Assembly: GCA_025352345.1 (NCBI GenBank)
Contig: JANXTP010000393.1
Coordinates: 1-14,112, forward strand
Length of the DNA stretch: 14,112 nt
Origin: Burkholderiales bacterium
GTDB taxonomy: Bacteria > Pseudomonadota > Gammaproteobacteria > Burkholderiales > Burkholderiaceae_C
Reading direction: 5' to 3'
The notes under the pieces: model-generated
Databases searched by the model: none
The model's input: only the letters and a program-made list of their open reading frames with translations
Told to the model about the DNA's origin: nothing
Made by a program: the position numbers and the translations under genes
Part shown: positions 1 to 6,309 of the stretch, one piece after another
How the letters are laid out: every line of letters starts with the position of its first letter
Numbering within the stretch: position 1 is the stretch's first letter

Positions 1-3000
1 CCGCTGGCTGCACGTTGAATCGGTAGGCATTGGTGGACGCGGCCTGGTAGCGGCGGCCCTCGAAGATCAGCACCCAGCGGCCGGTCTGGTCGAGCGTGGT
101 CAAGTCGGCATCGGTGCTCAGGCCGGTGAGCCAGCGCTGATCGCCGCTCGGGCTGATCAGCCGCCAGGTCGAATCGCCATTGGTGACCGACTGGATGTCG
201 AAGAAGACCTTGTCGCCCGCGCTGGCGTCGAAGGCATACAAGGCTGTCGAGTTGCCGGGATCGAGCGCACCTGACTGCGGCGTACCCGGCGTGAACACCT
301 TCGCCGAGGCCAGGTCGAGCAAGGCGAAGCCGTAGGCGCCGGTGGTGTTGCCTTCAACACGCAGCGTGTAGGTGCCAGCCTTCAGCGTCATCACCGGGTT
401 GCTGCCGATGTCCCAGCTGCGCTGCTGGAAATTGAGCGACCCGATCACACCCCGGTCGCCCACCAGGGTCCAGTACAGCTGGCCGTTGTCGACCCGCGTG
501 TCCATCACCACCTGCGTGTCCTGCGCGATGGTGAAGGTGTACAGGTCGCGCTGGGTGGTCAGCGAGCGGTTGCCATTGACCAGCGTGCCGAGCACCAGTG
601 GTGCGGGGGTGGCCGGTGTGCTGCTCAGCCGCGCCCAGTCGATGGCGACATCGGTCCGGGTGGCCGCGCCACCGCTCACTGCATTCGACTGGTAGAGGCT
701 GGCGCGTGCGCCGCCGGCAAACGCATCGACGGTGGCTGAACCAAAGGACAGGGTGGCCAAGTCGACGCCGGCATCACTGGCCAGCACGGCCACGAAACCG
801 CCGTTGGCGGTCGCCTCCAGCCGCAGCCGATACCAGGTGTTGTCCGCAAACGCAAAGGCGGTCGACTGGAAGTAGCTGTTGCCTCCCACGCCACGGGCAT
901 CAACGCGCAGCTGCCGCGAGGCGCCGGAGTTGTCGCTGCCCAGTGCGGTGGCGACCCAGATATTCGGGTCGGCTGTGTCTCGCAGCATCAGGCCCAGCAA
1001 CTCGTTGTTGGCGCCACCGGCGGCCTGTGCCAGCGTGTTGAAGCGAGCTTCGTAGCGGATGCCTGCGCCGGAGACGTTGCCGCTGCTGACCAGACCGTAG
1101 CCTGCATTGCCAGAGGTGAACGTGTTCTGCACGCGCAGCACCGATGCACCGTCCAGCGTCTCGAAGCTGGTGGTCAGGCCACCGCGGTCTTGCAGTGTCG
1201 GCGGCACGCCGCCGCTGCTGGCCCACAGCGGATCGAGGCTGGGCCCGTTGAATTCCTGGTTGAAGCCGGAGACGCGCTCGGCCAGCGTGTTGCCACGGGG
1301 CAGCACATTGAAGCTGAAGGCGTTCGGTGCGGTGTTGTAACGGCGGCCCTCGACCAGCAGCGTGTAGACACCGGCCTGCAGGTAAGTGCGCTCGGCCACG
1401 TCGTAGTAGAAAGCGCTGCTCCAAAGCTGCTCCCCGGTGGGCGAGAGCAGACGCCACAGCATGTCGGCATTGGCCGCGCTCAGCTGATCAAAGGCATAGC
1501 GGTCACCGGCGGCCACCGTGAAGCGATAGGCCTGCGTCGAATTGCCCGGCAGCAAGGAGCCACTGACCACCGTGCCCGGCGTGATCGCCGTGGCAGCGGC
1601 CAGATCGATCAGGCGGAAGGCGAAATCGCCGATTGAATCGCTTGGCGCATCGACGCTCAGCGTGTAGTGCCCCGGCGCCAGCGTGTAGACCACGCGGTCA
1701 CCGTGCGCCGGGTCACTGCTGTAGCCGTTGAAGCCGCCGAAGTCCTGCGAGTCGCTGGACTGGAAGCTGCGGTTGGTGACAAGGTTGCCCGTCGGGCCGG
1801 CGAGGCTCCAGGTGAAGTTGGTGTCGGTCAGCGAGTCGAAGACCACCGTGCGGGCCTGCGTCACGTCGAGCTTGTAGAGCACCTGCTGACCTGGCGTCGC
1901 AATGCGACCTTCGATCGTGTCGGGCAGGCTGTCGTTGCGGCTGATGACCCGACCGGTGTTGCCGTTCAAGCTGCTGTCGGTTGCCGAGGTTCCTGTGCTG
2001 TCGTCGAGCTTGTAGTAGAGCGCCAGTCCGGCTTCGCTTCCATTAAGCACCGACGACCGTGCCGCCGCGATTTCCGCCGCGCTGCGCACCAAGTTCCAGA
2101 CGCGCGCTTCATCGACGCTGCCAACCAGGGGACCGAAGCCACCATAGGGCTCGTTGGTGTGGCCGATGAACAGAGGCTTGGCGCTCGATGTCGCATTCAG
2201 ATTGGTGCGCACCGAGCCGCTGGAAACGAGCACCCCGTCGACGAAAATTCTCATCACGCCCGCATCGCGGTCGATGGTCGCGGCGACATGGGTGGGCGTG
2301 CCCAGCTTGATCGGGCTGCCGCTGGTCTGAACATACTGCTCGCCACTCGCGTCGCCGGTGCTCAACAGCAGATCGCCGCCGCTGGTCACGAACAGAGCGT
2401 AGGTGCGGCCTGCCCCCAGAGAGGCATCGTCCGCGCCCTTGTAGAGCACCGGCATGTAGCTGTTGGTGAACCGGGATACGTTGATCCAGGCCTCGATTGT
2501 CACGGTGCGCGTGGCATCGAGGGCCGGTGTGCTGGTCGCTTCGATCCACCGGGAGGCATCAACGGTCAGGGCGCCACCCAGGGTGCCAGAGACCCAGTTG
2601 GGCGGCAGCCGCTGAGGCTGGCCCAGCGTCAGCGTGCGTTGGGTGTCGACCACCGGCTGCAGATTGAACGCGTAGTCCGACGTGCCGGTGGTGGACGTGA
2701 CCCGCCCTTCGAGCAGCACTGTGTAGGTGCCTGATTGCGCCGTCGTGAAGGTCTCCACGTCGGCGTGAGCCTGGTTCGGACCCCATGCGTTTTTGCCGTC
2801 GGGGGCGATCAGGCGCCACCAGGTGTCGCCCTGAGACAACTTGCTGTCGAGGTAGTAGCGGTCGCCGGCATTGGCGGTGAAGCTGTAGGCATCCGTCTCG
2901 TTGGCGGGGCTCAGCTGGCCGTTGACCGCGACACCGGGTGTCAGGCCTTGCGCCTTGCTGAGGTCCACCAGGCGGAAGCTGTAGTCGCCGGTCTTGTCAC

Positions 3001-3451
3001 CAACGCCATCGACGGACAGCGTGTAGTCGCCCGATTTCAGGTCGAGCGCGGTGTTGCCGCCCACATCAGCGCCATCGGCCGAGCGCAGTGGCGTCGGTGG
3101 CACGACTGCGCCATTCGGCCCGTTGAGCGACCACTGCAGCTGGTTGTCAGGCGTGAGCGAGTCGAAGACGATGCGGACGTCGTTCTTCAGCGAGAAGCTG
3201 TAACGATCGACCTCTCCCGGCACATCGATACGGCCATCGACGCGCGGAACAACCGAGTCACCGGACAGCAGAACCCGCGGCTCGAGCGCTTCGACCAACG
3301 GCGCGGTGCGGCGGGTCGGCGCGGCCGGAACGATGGCTTCCAGCGCGCGCTGCACCAGACGGGCCAGCAACGTGCGCTCCGCCGAGGCCTGCCCTCGGCT
3401 GCCCTTCTTTGCTTTTCGACGCGAACTGGAACTTTTGACTTCGGTATCCAA
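1..3451 (-). CDS. Giant LEPR-XLL surface/secreted protein, 3' end beyond window
   Basis: One uninterrupted minus-strand frame covers about 1150 codons and is still open at the window edge. I place the start at TTG 3451, with GGAG at 3458-3461 and a 6-base spacer; a GTG at 3463 is the alternative, and an in-frame TGA lies upstream near 3538. The N-terminus is Lys/Arg/Ser-rich without a clear signal peptide. LEPRVLLSGD follows at residues 56-65, the hallmark of the LEPR-XLL domain at the N-terminus of very large proteobacterial surface proteins. Next come module 1 (about 71-268), a LamG-like domain (about 285-490, with VTIEAWINVS and YYKLDD), module 2 (514-720), a second concanavalin A-like domain (725-945) and module 3 (955-1150). 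The modules resemble bacterial pre-peptidase C-terminal (PPC) beta-sandwiches, with motifs such as PGEVDRYSF, LxxGxYTLxVD and WRLISPxG. I infer an exported adhesin or matrix-type protein. No catalytic domain is visible in this part, and the secretion signal would lie in the missing C-terminus. Confidence 0.88.
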   Translation of the reverse strand, partial: MDTEVKSSSSRRKAKKGSRGQASAERTLLARLVQRALEAIVPAAPTRRTAPLVEALEPRVLLSGDSVVPRVDGRIDVPGEVDRYSFSLKNDVRIVFDSLTPDNQLQWSLNGPNGAVVPPTPLRSADGADVGGNTALDLKSGDYTLSVDGVGDKTGDYSFRLVDLSKAQGLTPGVAVNGQLSPANETDAYSFTANAGDRYYLDSKLSQGDTWWRLIAPDGKNAWGPNQAHADVETFTTAQSGTYTVLLEGRVTSTTGTSDYAFNLQPVVDTQRTLTLGQPQRLPPNWVSGTLGGALTVDASRWIEATSTPALDATRTVTIEAWINVSRFTNSYMPVLYKGADDASLGAGRTYALFVTSGGDLLLSTGDASGEQYVQTSGSPIKLGTPTHVAATIDRDAGVMRIFVDGVLVSSGSVRTNLNATSSAKPLFIGHTNEPYGGFGPLVGSVDEARVWNLVRSAAEIAAARSSVLNGSEAGLALYYKLDDSTGTSATDSSLNGNTGRVISRNDSLPDTIEGRIATPGQQVLYKLDVTQARTVVFDSLTDTNFTWSLAGPTGNLVTNRSFQSSDSQDFGGFNGYSSDPAHGDRVVYTLAPGHYTLSVDAPSDSIGDFAFRLIDLAAATAITPGTVVSGSLLPGNSTQAYRFTVAAGDRYAFDQLSAANADMLWRLLSPTGEQLWSSAFYYDVAERTYLQAGVYTLLVEGRRYNTAPNAFSFNVLPRGNTLAERVSGFNQEFNGPSLDPLWASSGGVPPTLQDRGGLTTSFETLDGASVLRVQNTFTSGNAGYGLVSSGNVSGAGIRYEARFNTLAQAAGGANNELLGLMLRDTADPNIWVATALGSDNSGASRQLRVDARGVGGNSYFQSTAFAFADNTWYRLRLEATANGGFVAVLASDAGVDLATLSFGSATVDAFAGGARASLYQSNAVSGGAATRTDVAIDWARLSSTPATPAPLVLGTLVNGNRSLTTQRDLYTFTIAQDTQVVMDTRVDNGQLYWTLVGDRGVIGSLNFQQRSWDIGSNPVMTLKAGTYTLRVEGNTTGAYGFALLDLASAKVFTPGTPQSGALDPGNSTALYAFDASAGDKVFFDIQSVTNGDSTWRLISPSGDQRWLTGLSTDADLTTLDQTGRWVLIFEGRRYQAASTNAYRFNVQPA

Positions 3452-3457
3452 GCACGG

Positions 3458-3461
3458 CTCC
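3458..3461 (-). promoter_or_regulatory. Ribosome binding site fixing a TTG start
   Basis: On the minus strand GGAG is followed by six bases and then TTG at 3451. No ATG exists in this frame between the upstream in-frame TGA (near 3538) and the LEPR motif. The site therefore favours TTG over the GTG at 3463. The resulting N-terminus begins M-D-T-E-V-K and is followed by a Ser/Arg/Lys-rich stretch, which fits LEPR-XLL proteins. Confidence 0.5.
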
Positions 3462-3565
3462 ACAAATCCACCAGTCCGAGCCGTTGCAGAAAGGCCACCC
3501 CGTCGATAGGCGACCTGCCGTGCTGGATTCGACCCTCACAGGTGCCCCAGCGATATCCGCAAAAG

Positions 3566-3583
3566 CAAAAATGATTATCACAA
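3566..3583 (-). promoter_or_regulatory. Fur-box-like operator over an extended -10-like promoter
   Basis: Read on the minus strand, 3580-3566 is TGATAATCATTTTTG. It matches 12 of 15 positions of the 7-1-7 Fur consensus TGATAATCATTATCA, and the first half-site is perfect. The same bases contain TGTGATAAT, an extended -10-like element (TGN plus GATAAT, 5 of 6 to TATAAT). This is the most AT-rich patch near the start of the giant gene, about 115 bases upstream of its TTG. I see no good -35. A repressor bound here would cover the promoter. Assignment to Fur is inferred from the consensus only. Confidence 0.35.
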
Positions 3584-3613
3584 TTGAATGCTGGATAGCG
3601 ATGCGGGAAATGT

Positions 3614-3648
3614 CGCCCTTCGGGGCGTGACCCCCATAGGTGGGGGGT
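3614..3648 (-). terminator. Tandem hairpins after the yigZ-like gene, weak terminator candidate
   Basis: Two perfect short stems lie back to back. 3614-3627 is a 5-bp stem CGCCC/GGGCG with a 4-base loop, which reads as C(UUCG)G on the plus strand. 3630-3648 is ACCCCC/GGGGGT with a 7-base loop. They lie just past the stop codon at 3666 and before the promoter region of the giant gene, which is where a terminator would be expected. No real T-run follows on either strand, so intrinsic termination is doubtful. Confidence 0.3.
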
Positions 3649-3665
3649 GCGCCGATGGTGGCGTA

Positions 3666-4286
3666 TCAGGTTTCTGTCACCGCCGGATCGGGTTCCCTGC
3701 CCCAACGCGCCTGCCCTTGGCTAACGTCGTCGATCCGAAGCACGAAGTCGCTGGCCAGTGACTCAGGGAGACTGATGGACATCTCGACGTCGTCACCGTG
3801 TGCGATGCTCTTCAACTTGTGGCCGCCCGCCTGGATCTCGCGGCGCAGCAGGCCTTCGAGTGAATAGGGCACGCTGCAATGCAGTGTTCGCAGCCGCAGC
3901 AGTGGCACCTTCTCGGCACCGATCAGCGCCTGCGCGACCGCGCCGTTGTAGGCGCGAACCAGGCCGCCTGCGCCCAGCTTGATGCCGCCGAAGTAGCGCA
4001 CCACGGTGGCCAGCACGCCTTCCAGGCCCTGATGGCGCAAGACCTCCATCATCGGGCGGCCGGCGGTGCCGCCAGGCTCACCGTCGTCGACGGCCGCCGA
4101 CTCGCCGCCGGCCATCAGGGCCCAGCAGACATGCCTCGCTTCCGGGTGCAAGGCCCACAGGTCAGCCACGATCTTCAGGGCCTCGGCGCGGCCCGCCACC
4201 GGCTGCACGCAGGTGAGAAACCGGCTTTTCTTGATCAGCAGCTCGCTGTAAACCGGCACTTTCAGGGTGTAGGTGGGTGGAGTCAT
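3666..4286 (-). CDS. yigZ: YigZ/IMPACT family protein
   Basis: This 206-residue protein belongs to the IMPACT (UPF0029) family, whose bacterial members include E. coli YigZ. Eukaryotic IMPACT regulates the Gcn2 kinase; the bacterial role is unsettled, probably involving nucleic acid or ribosome contact. The N-terminal half carries the family signature: KKSRF near residue 20, RHVCWA, then the block DDGEPGGTAGRP, and RYFGGIKLGAGGLVRAY around residues 100-120. The C-terminal part fits the small ferredoxin-like second domain of YigZ. The frame stays open upstream to 4361, but I choose ATG 4286 because family similarity begins right after it (T-Y-T-L-K-V-P-V) and the upstream 25 residues look non-coding. 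No strong ribosome binding site is visible. It is divergent from the small gene at 4438. Confidence 0.92.
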   Translation of the reverse strand: MTPPTYTLKVPVYSELLIKKSRFLTCVQPVAGRAEALKIVADLWALHPEARHVCWALMAGGESAAVDDGEPGGTAGRPMMEVLRHQGLEGVLATVVRYFGGIKLGAGGLVRAYNGAVAQALIGAEKVPLLRLRTLHCSVPYSLEGLLRREIQAGGHKLKSIAHGDDVEMSISLPESLASDFVLRIDDVSQGQARWGREPDPAVTET

Positions 4287-4367
4287 CGGACGCAAGCGTA
4301 CCTGCAGCTGTTGCCTTGCCGGGCGGCATGGGCCAGCCGGCTTCGAAGCGACGACAATCACGGCCGC

Positions 4368-4379
4368 GCCTCGCGAGGC
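4368..4379. repeat. 12-bp perfect palindrome between divergent genes
   Basis: GCCTCGCGAGGC is a perfect palindrome in the ~150-base region separating the yigZ-like gene (minus, start 4286) from the small gene at 4438 (plus). It could be an operator, but in sequence this GC-rich a 12-bp palindrome may be chance. I see no convincing -35/-10 pair in the interval. Confidence 0.25.
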
Positions 4380-4437
4380 TGTCGGGTCGGACAGCGCATT
4401 GCGGCAGGCGGGTTGTCATCTGTCTGGAGAGCCGATT

Positions 4438-4746
4438 TTGAATCTGATGGTGCCGATCACGCTGTTCGATGAGTTGACGGAGTCGATCATCAAGTCCACC
4501 GGAACGCTGGACCTGGCCAGCGGCGAGATCCGTTCGATCCAGTACGACGATCACGACATCGACCTGCAGGGCCTGCCCGCCGACGATAAAGACTATGAGT
4601 TCACCTCGGGCACGCTGTCGCACCGTGGCAAGGAAATCGAGTTCCGTGTCGACGTCGATGTGCTGACCGGCAAGTACTCGGTGACGCCGAGCGAGCTGCT
4701 CGAATTGAAGGGCCGCGCGGCCAAGCTTTTCACTGCGCCGCCTTGA
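4438..4746 (+). CDS. Small hypothetical protein of 102 residues
   Basis: I do not recognise this protein. It is acidic and soluble-looking, begins L-N-L-M-V-P-I-T-L-F-D-E-L, and has alternating hydrophobic/polar strands such as IRSIQYDDHDIDLQG and KEIEFRVDVDV, suggesting a small beta-rich fold. There is no signal peptide or membrane segment. The start is chosen as TTG 4438 because GGAG at 4426-4429 lies 8 bases upstream; ATG 4447 would be 17 bases from it, and the frame is open back to an ATG at 4273 without support. It ends 54 bases before the HPP-CBS gene on the same strand, so the two may be co-transcribed. Coding reality is supported by position and by the protein-like residue pattern. 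Confidence 0.7.
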   Translation: MNLMVPITLFDELTESIIKSTGTLDLASGEIRSIQYDDHDIDLQGLPADDKDYEFTSGTLSHRGKEIEFRVDVDVLTGKYSVTPSELLELKGRAAKLFTAPP

Positions 4747-4800
4747 AGTGAGCCGCGTCGTCACCGTGGCGCGGCTGCAGGTCGTGTTGTTGGCGCGCCT

Positions 4801-5949
4801 ATGCCTCGTCGTTCGCTGATGTCCGAGTTCCGCCTTCGGCCCTTTCTCGCCAGTTTCTGGCCTGCACCGGTGCGCGTCGACGCGAGCGAGCGCTGGCGTG
4901 CCGTCATCGGCGCGGCGCTGGGCATCCTCCTTACTGCCGTCGTTTGCCGCTGGTGGGCCGGCCCGGCGCCACTCGACCCGTGGCTGGTAGCGCCGCTGGG
5001 CGCCAGCGCAGTGCTGGTCTTTGCGGTGCCGGCCAGCCCGTTGGCGCAACCCTGGTCGGTGATCGGCGGCAACACGCTGTCGGCACTGGTCGGCGCGGCA
5101 TGCGCGCATTACATCGGCGACCCAGCCTGGGCGGGAGCTGCAGCCGTTGCGTTGGCGATCGCGGTGATGTTCACCTTACGCTGCCTGCATCCGCCGGGTG
5201 GCGCGGCGGCGCTGTTCGCAGCACTCGGGGCCACCGGGTTTCACTTCGCGCTGTTCCCGATCTTCGTCAACTCGGTGCTGCTGACGTTGGCGGGTGTGGT
5301 CTACAACGGGCTGACCGGGCGGCGTTATCCGCATGCCCAGGTGCGGCCTGCCCTCAGCACCGAATCGACCCGCTTCAGCACGGCCGATCTGGACGCGGCG
5401 CTGACGCACTACAACCAGGTGATCGACGTCAGCCGCGACGACCTCGAAGACCTGCTGCACTACGCCGAATCGGCCGCCTACCAGCGCACCTTTGGTGACC
5501 TGCGCTGCGGCGAGATCATGTCGCGCCAGCCGCTGGCGGTGCAGTTTGGCACCCCGCTGGCCGAAGCCTGGTCGCTGATGCGACAGCGCCGCATCAAGGC
5601 GCTGCCGGTGACGGACCGGGCGCAGCGCATTGTCGGCATCGTGACGGTGGCCGATTTCATGCGACAGGCCGATCCCAAACTGCACGAGGGCCTGGGTCAG
5701 CGATTGAAAACGCTGCTGCGGACCAGCGGCACGCCCTACGCCGACAAACCCGAAGTAGTCGGCCAGATCATGACCCGCGAGGTCCGCGTGGCCAGCGAGC
5801 AGCGGCATGTGGTCGAGCTGGTGCCGCTGTTTTCCGAAGGCGGCCACCACCACATCCCGATCATCAATGACGACAAGCGCTTGGTCGGCATCATCACCGT
5901 GTCCGACCTGGTGCGAGCGCTCTATCGGGTGGCGAAGCGCAGCGACTGA
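4801..5949 (+). CDS. HPP family integral membrane protein with two CBS domains
   Basis: This 382-residue protein joins an N-terminal HPP membrane domain to a C-terminal CBS pair. The membrane part (about residues 32-172) has at least four hydrophobic segments, roughly 33-50, 60-77, 85-104 and 108-128, then the family motif LRCLHPPGGAAAL with H-P-P at 130-132, and a last segment at 150-172. CBS domain 1 spans about 236-290 (GEIMSRQPLAV, RIKALPVTD, IVGIVTVADF) and CBS 2 about 318-376 (VGQIMTREVRV, HHHIPIIND, LVGIITVSDL). CBS pairs usually bind adenosyl nucleotides and gate the attached domain. HPP proteins are linked to transport, including nitrite in plant and cyanobacterial members; the substrate here is unknown. 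ATG 4801 is the first start after the upstream in-frame stop, and ATG 4819 is possible; neither has a clear ribosome binding site. Confidence 0.9.
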   Translation: MPRRSLMSEFRLRPFLASFWPAPVRVDASERWRAVIGAALGILLTAVVCRWWAGPAPLDPWLVAPLGASAVLVFAVPASPLAQPWSVIGGNTLSALVGAACAHYIGDPAWAGAAAVALAIAVMFTLRCLHPPGGAAALFAALGATGFHFALFPIFVNSVLLTLAGVVYNGLTGRRYPHAQVRPALSTESTRFSTADLDAALTHYNQVIDVSRDDLEDLLHYAESAAYQRTFGDLRCGEIMSRQPLAVQFGTPLAEAWSLMRQRRIKALPVTDRAQRIVGIVTVADFMRQADPKLHEGLGQRLKTLLRTSGTPYADKPEVVGQIMTREVRVASEQRHVVELVPLFSEGGHHHIPIINDDKRLVGIITVSDLVRALYRVAKRSD

Positions 5950-5952
5950 TCG

Positions 5953-5986
5953 GCCTGCGTTTTCCGCTGCTCGCAGGCAATCTTTT
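5953..5986 (+). terminator. Intrinsic terminator of the HPP-CBS gene
   Basis: Four bases past the TGA at 5949, a perfect 7-bp stem GCCTGCG (5953-5959) / CGCAGGC (5972-5978) encloses a 12-base loop and is followed by AATCTTTT. Stem, position and T-rich trail fit a Rho-independent terminator, although the loop is long. Confidence 0.55.
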
Positions 5987-6021
5987 GCGCGGTGCTGCCG
6001 AGGGCATGGGCTGACCGGCTC

Positions 6022-6263
6022 CGCTCATGTCCTCCAGGCCGGGTCACCTGCCAAACGCTTCGGGTCAGACCGAGCCGGCCTTCCTCCTTTACTTCGCTGC
6101 GCCGGTCACCCCACACCCTCGGCAGCCGGCACCGTCGCCGCATCCGCAGGAATTCAAAACCCTCCAACCGTTTCGGTGGTCTCAGGAGCGCTGCGGCGAG
6201 TCGTTGTGTGGAGCGAAGTAAAGGAGGAGGGCCGAGTCTTTTCCGGCCCGGGGGACATGAGCG
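6022..6263. repeat. Imperfect inverted repeat filling the convergent intergenic region
   Basis: The left arm (6022-6098, plus) recurs in reverse complement as the right arm (6212-6263). Perfect blocks are a 17-bp core around CCTCCTTTACTTCGC (6082-6098 versus 6212-6228) and the outer CGCTCATGTCC (6022-6032 versus 6253-6263), which extends to 19 of 21 matches. The left arm has about 25 extra bases between these blocks. The arms enclose about 110 bases with no visible gene. Weaker similarity may continue outward to about 5985 and 6300. This looks like a dispersed palindromic or MITE-like element rather than a simple terminator. Apart from it and the terminator at 5953, I see nothing in 5950-6309; short frames across it are not convincing genes. 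Confidence 0.75.
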
Positions 6264-6309
6264 CAACACAGCGGCTTGGCGCAGCGCTCGCGCATTGATC
6301 TCGCCTCCC

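Noticed and set aside
1667..3574. Two long plus-strand open frames (355 and 279 codons) opposite the giant gene
   Set aside because: They are antisense shadows of a frame with clear domain motifs; their products are Arg/Ala/Gly/Val-rich with no recognisable family and arise from GC-biased third positions.
3258..3705. Minus-strand frames starting at 3581 and 3705 as alternative N-termini for the giant gene
   Set aside because: Both are in different reading frames from the LEPR motif and would need a frameshift; the TTG start with a good ribosome binding site explains the locus.
4162..5109. Minus-strand open frame of 315 codons
   Set aside because: It overlaps the yigZ-like, small and HPP genes in antisense or out of frame, and its product is compositionally biased without motifs.
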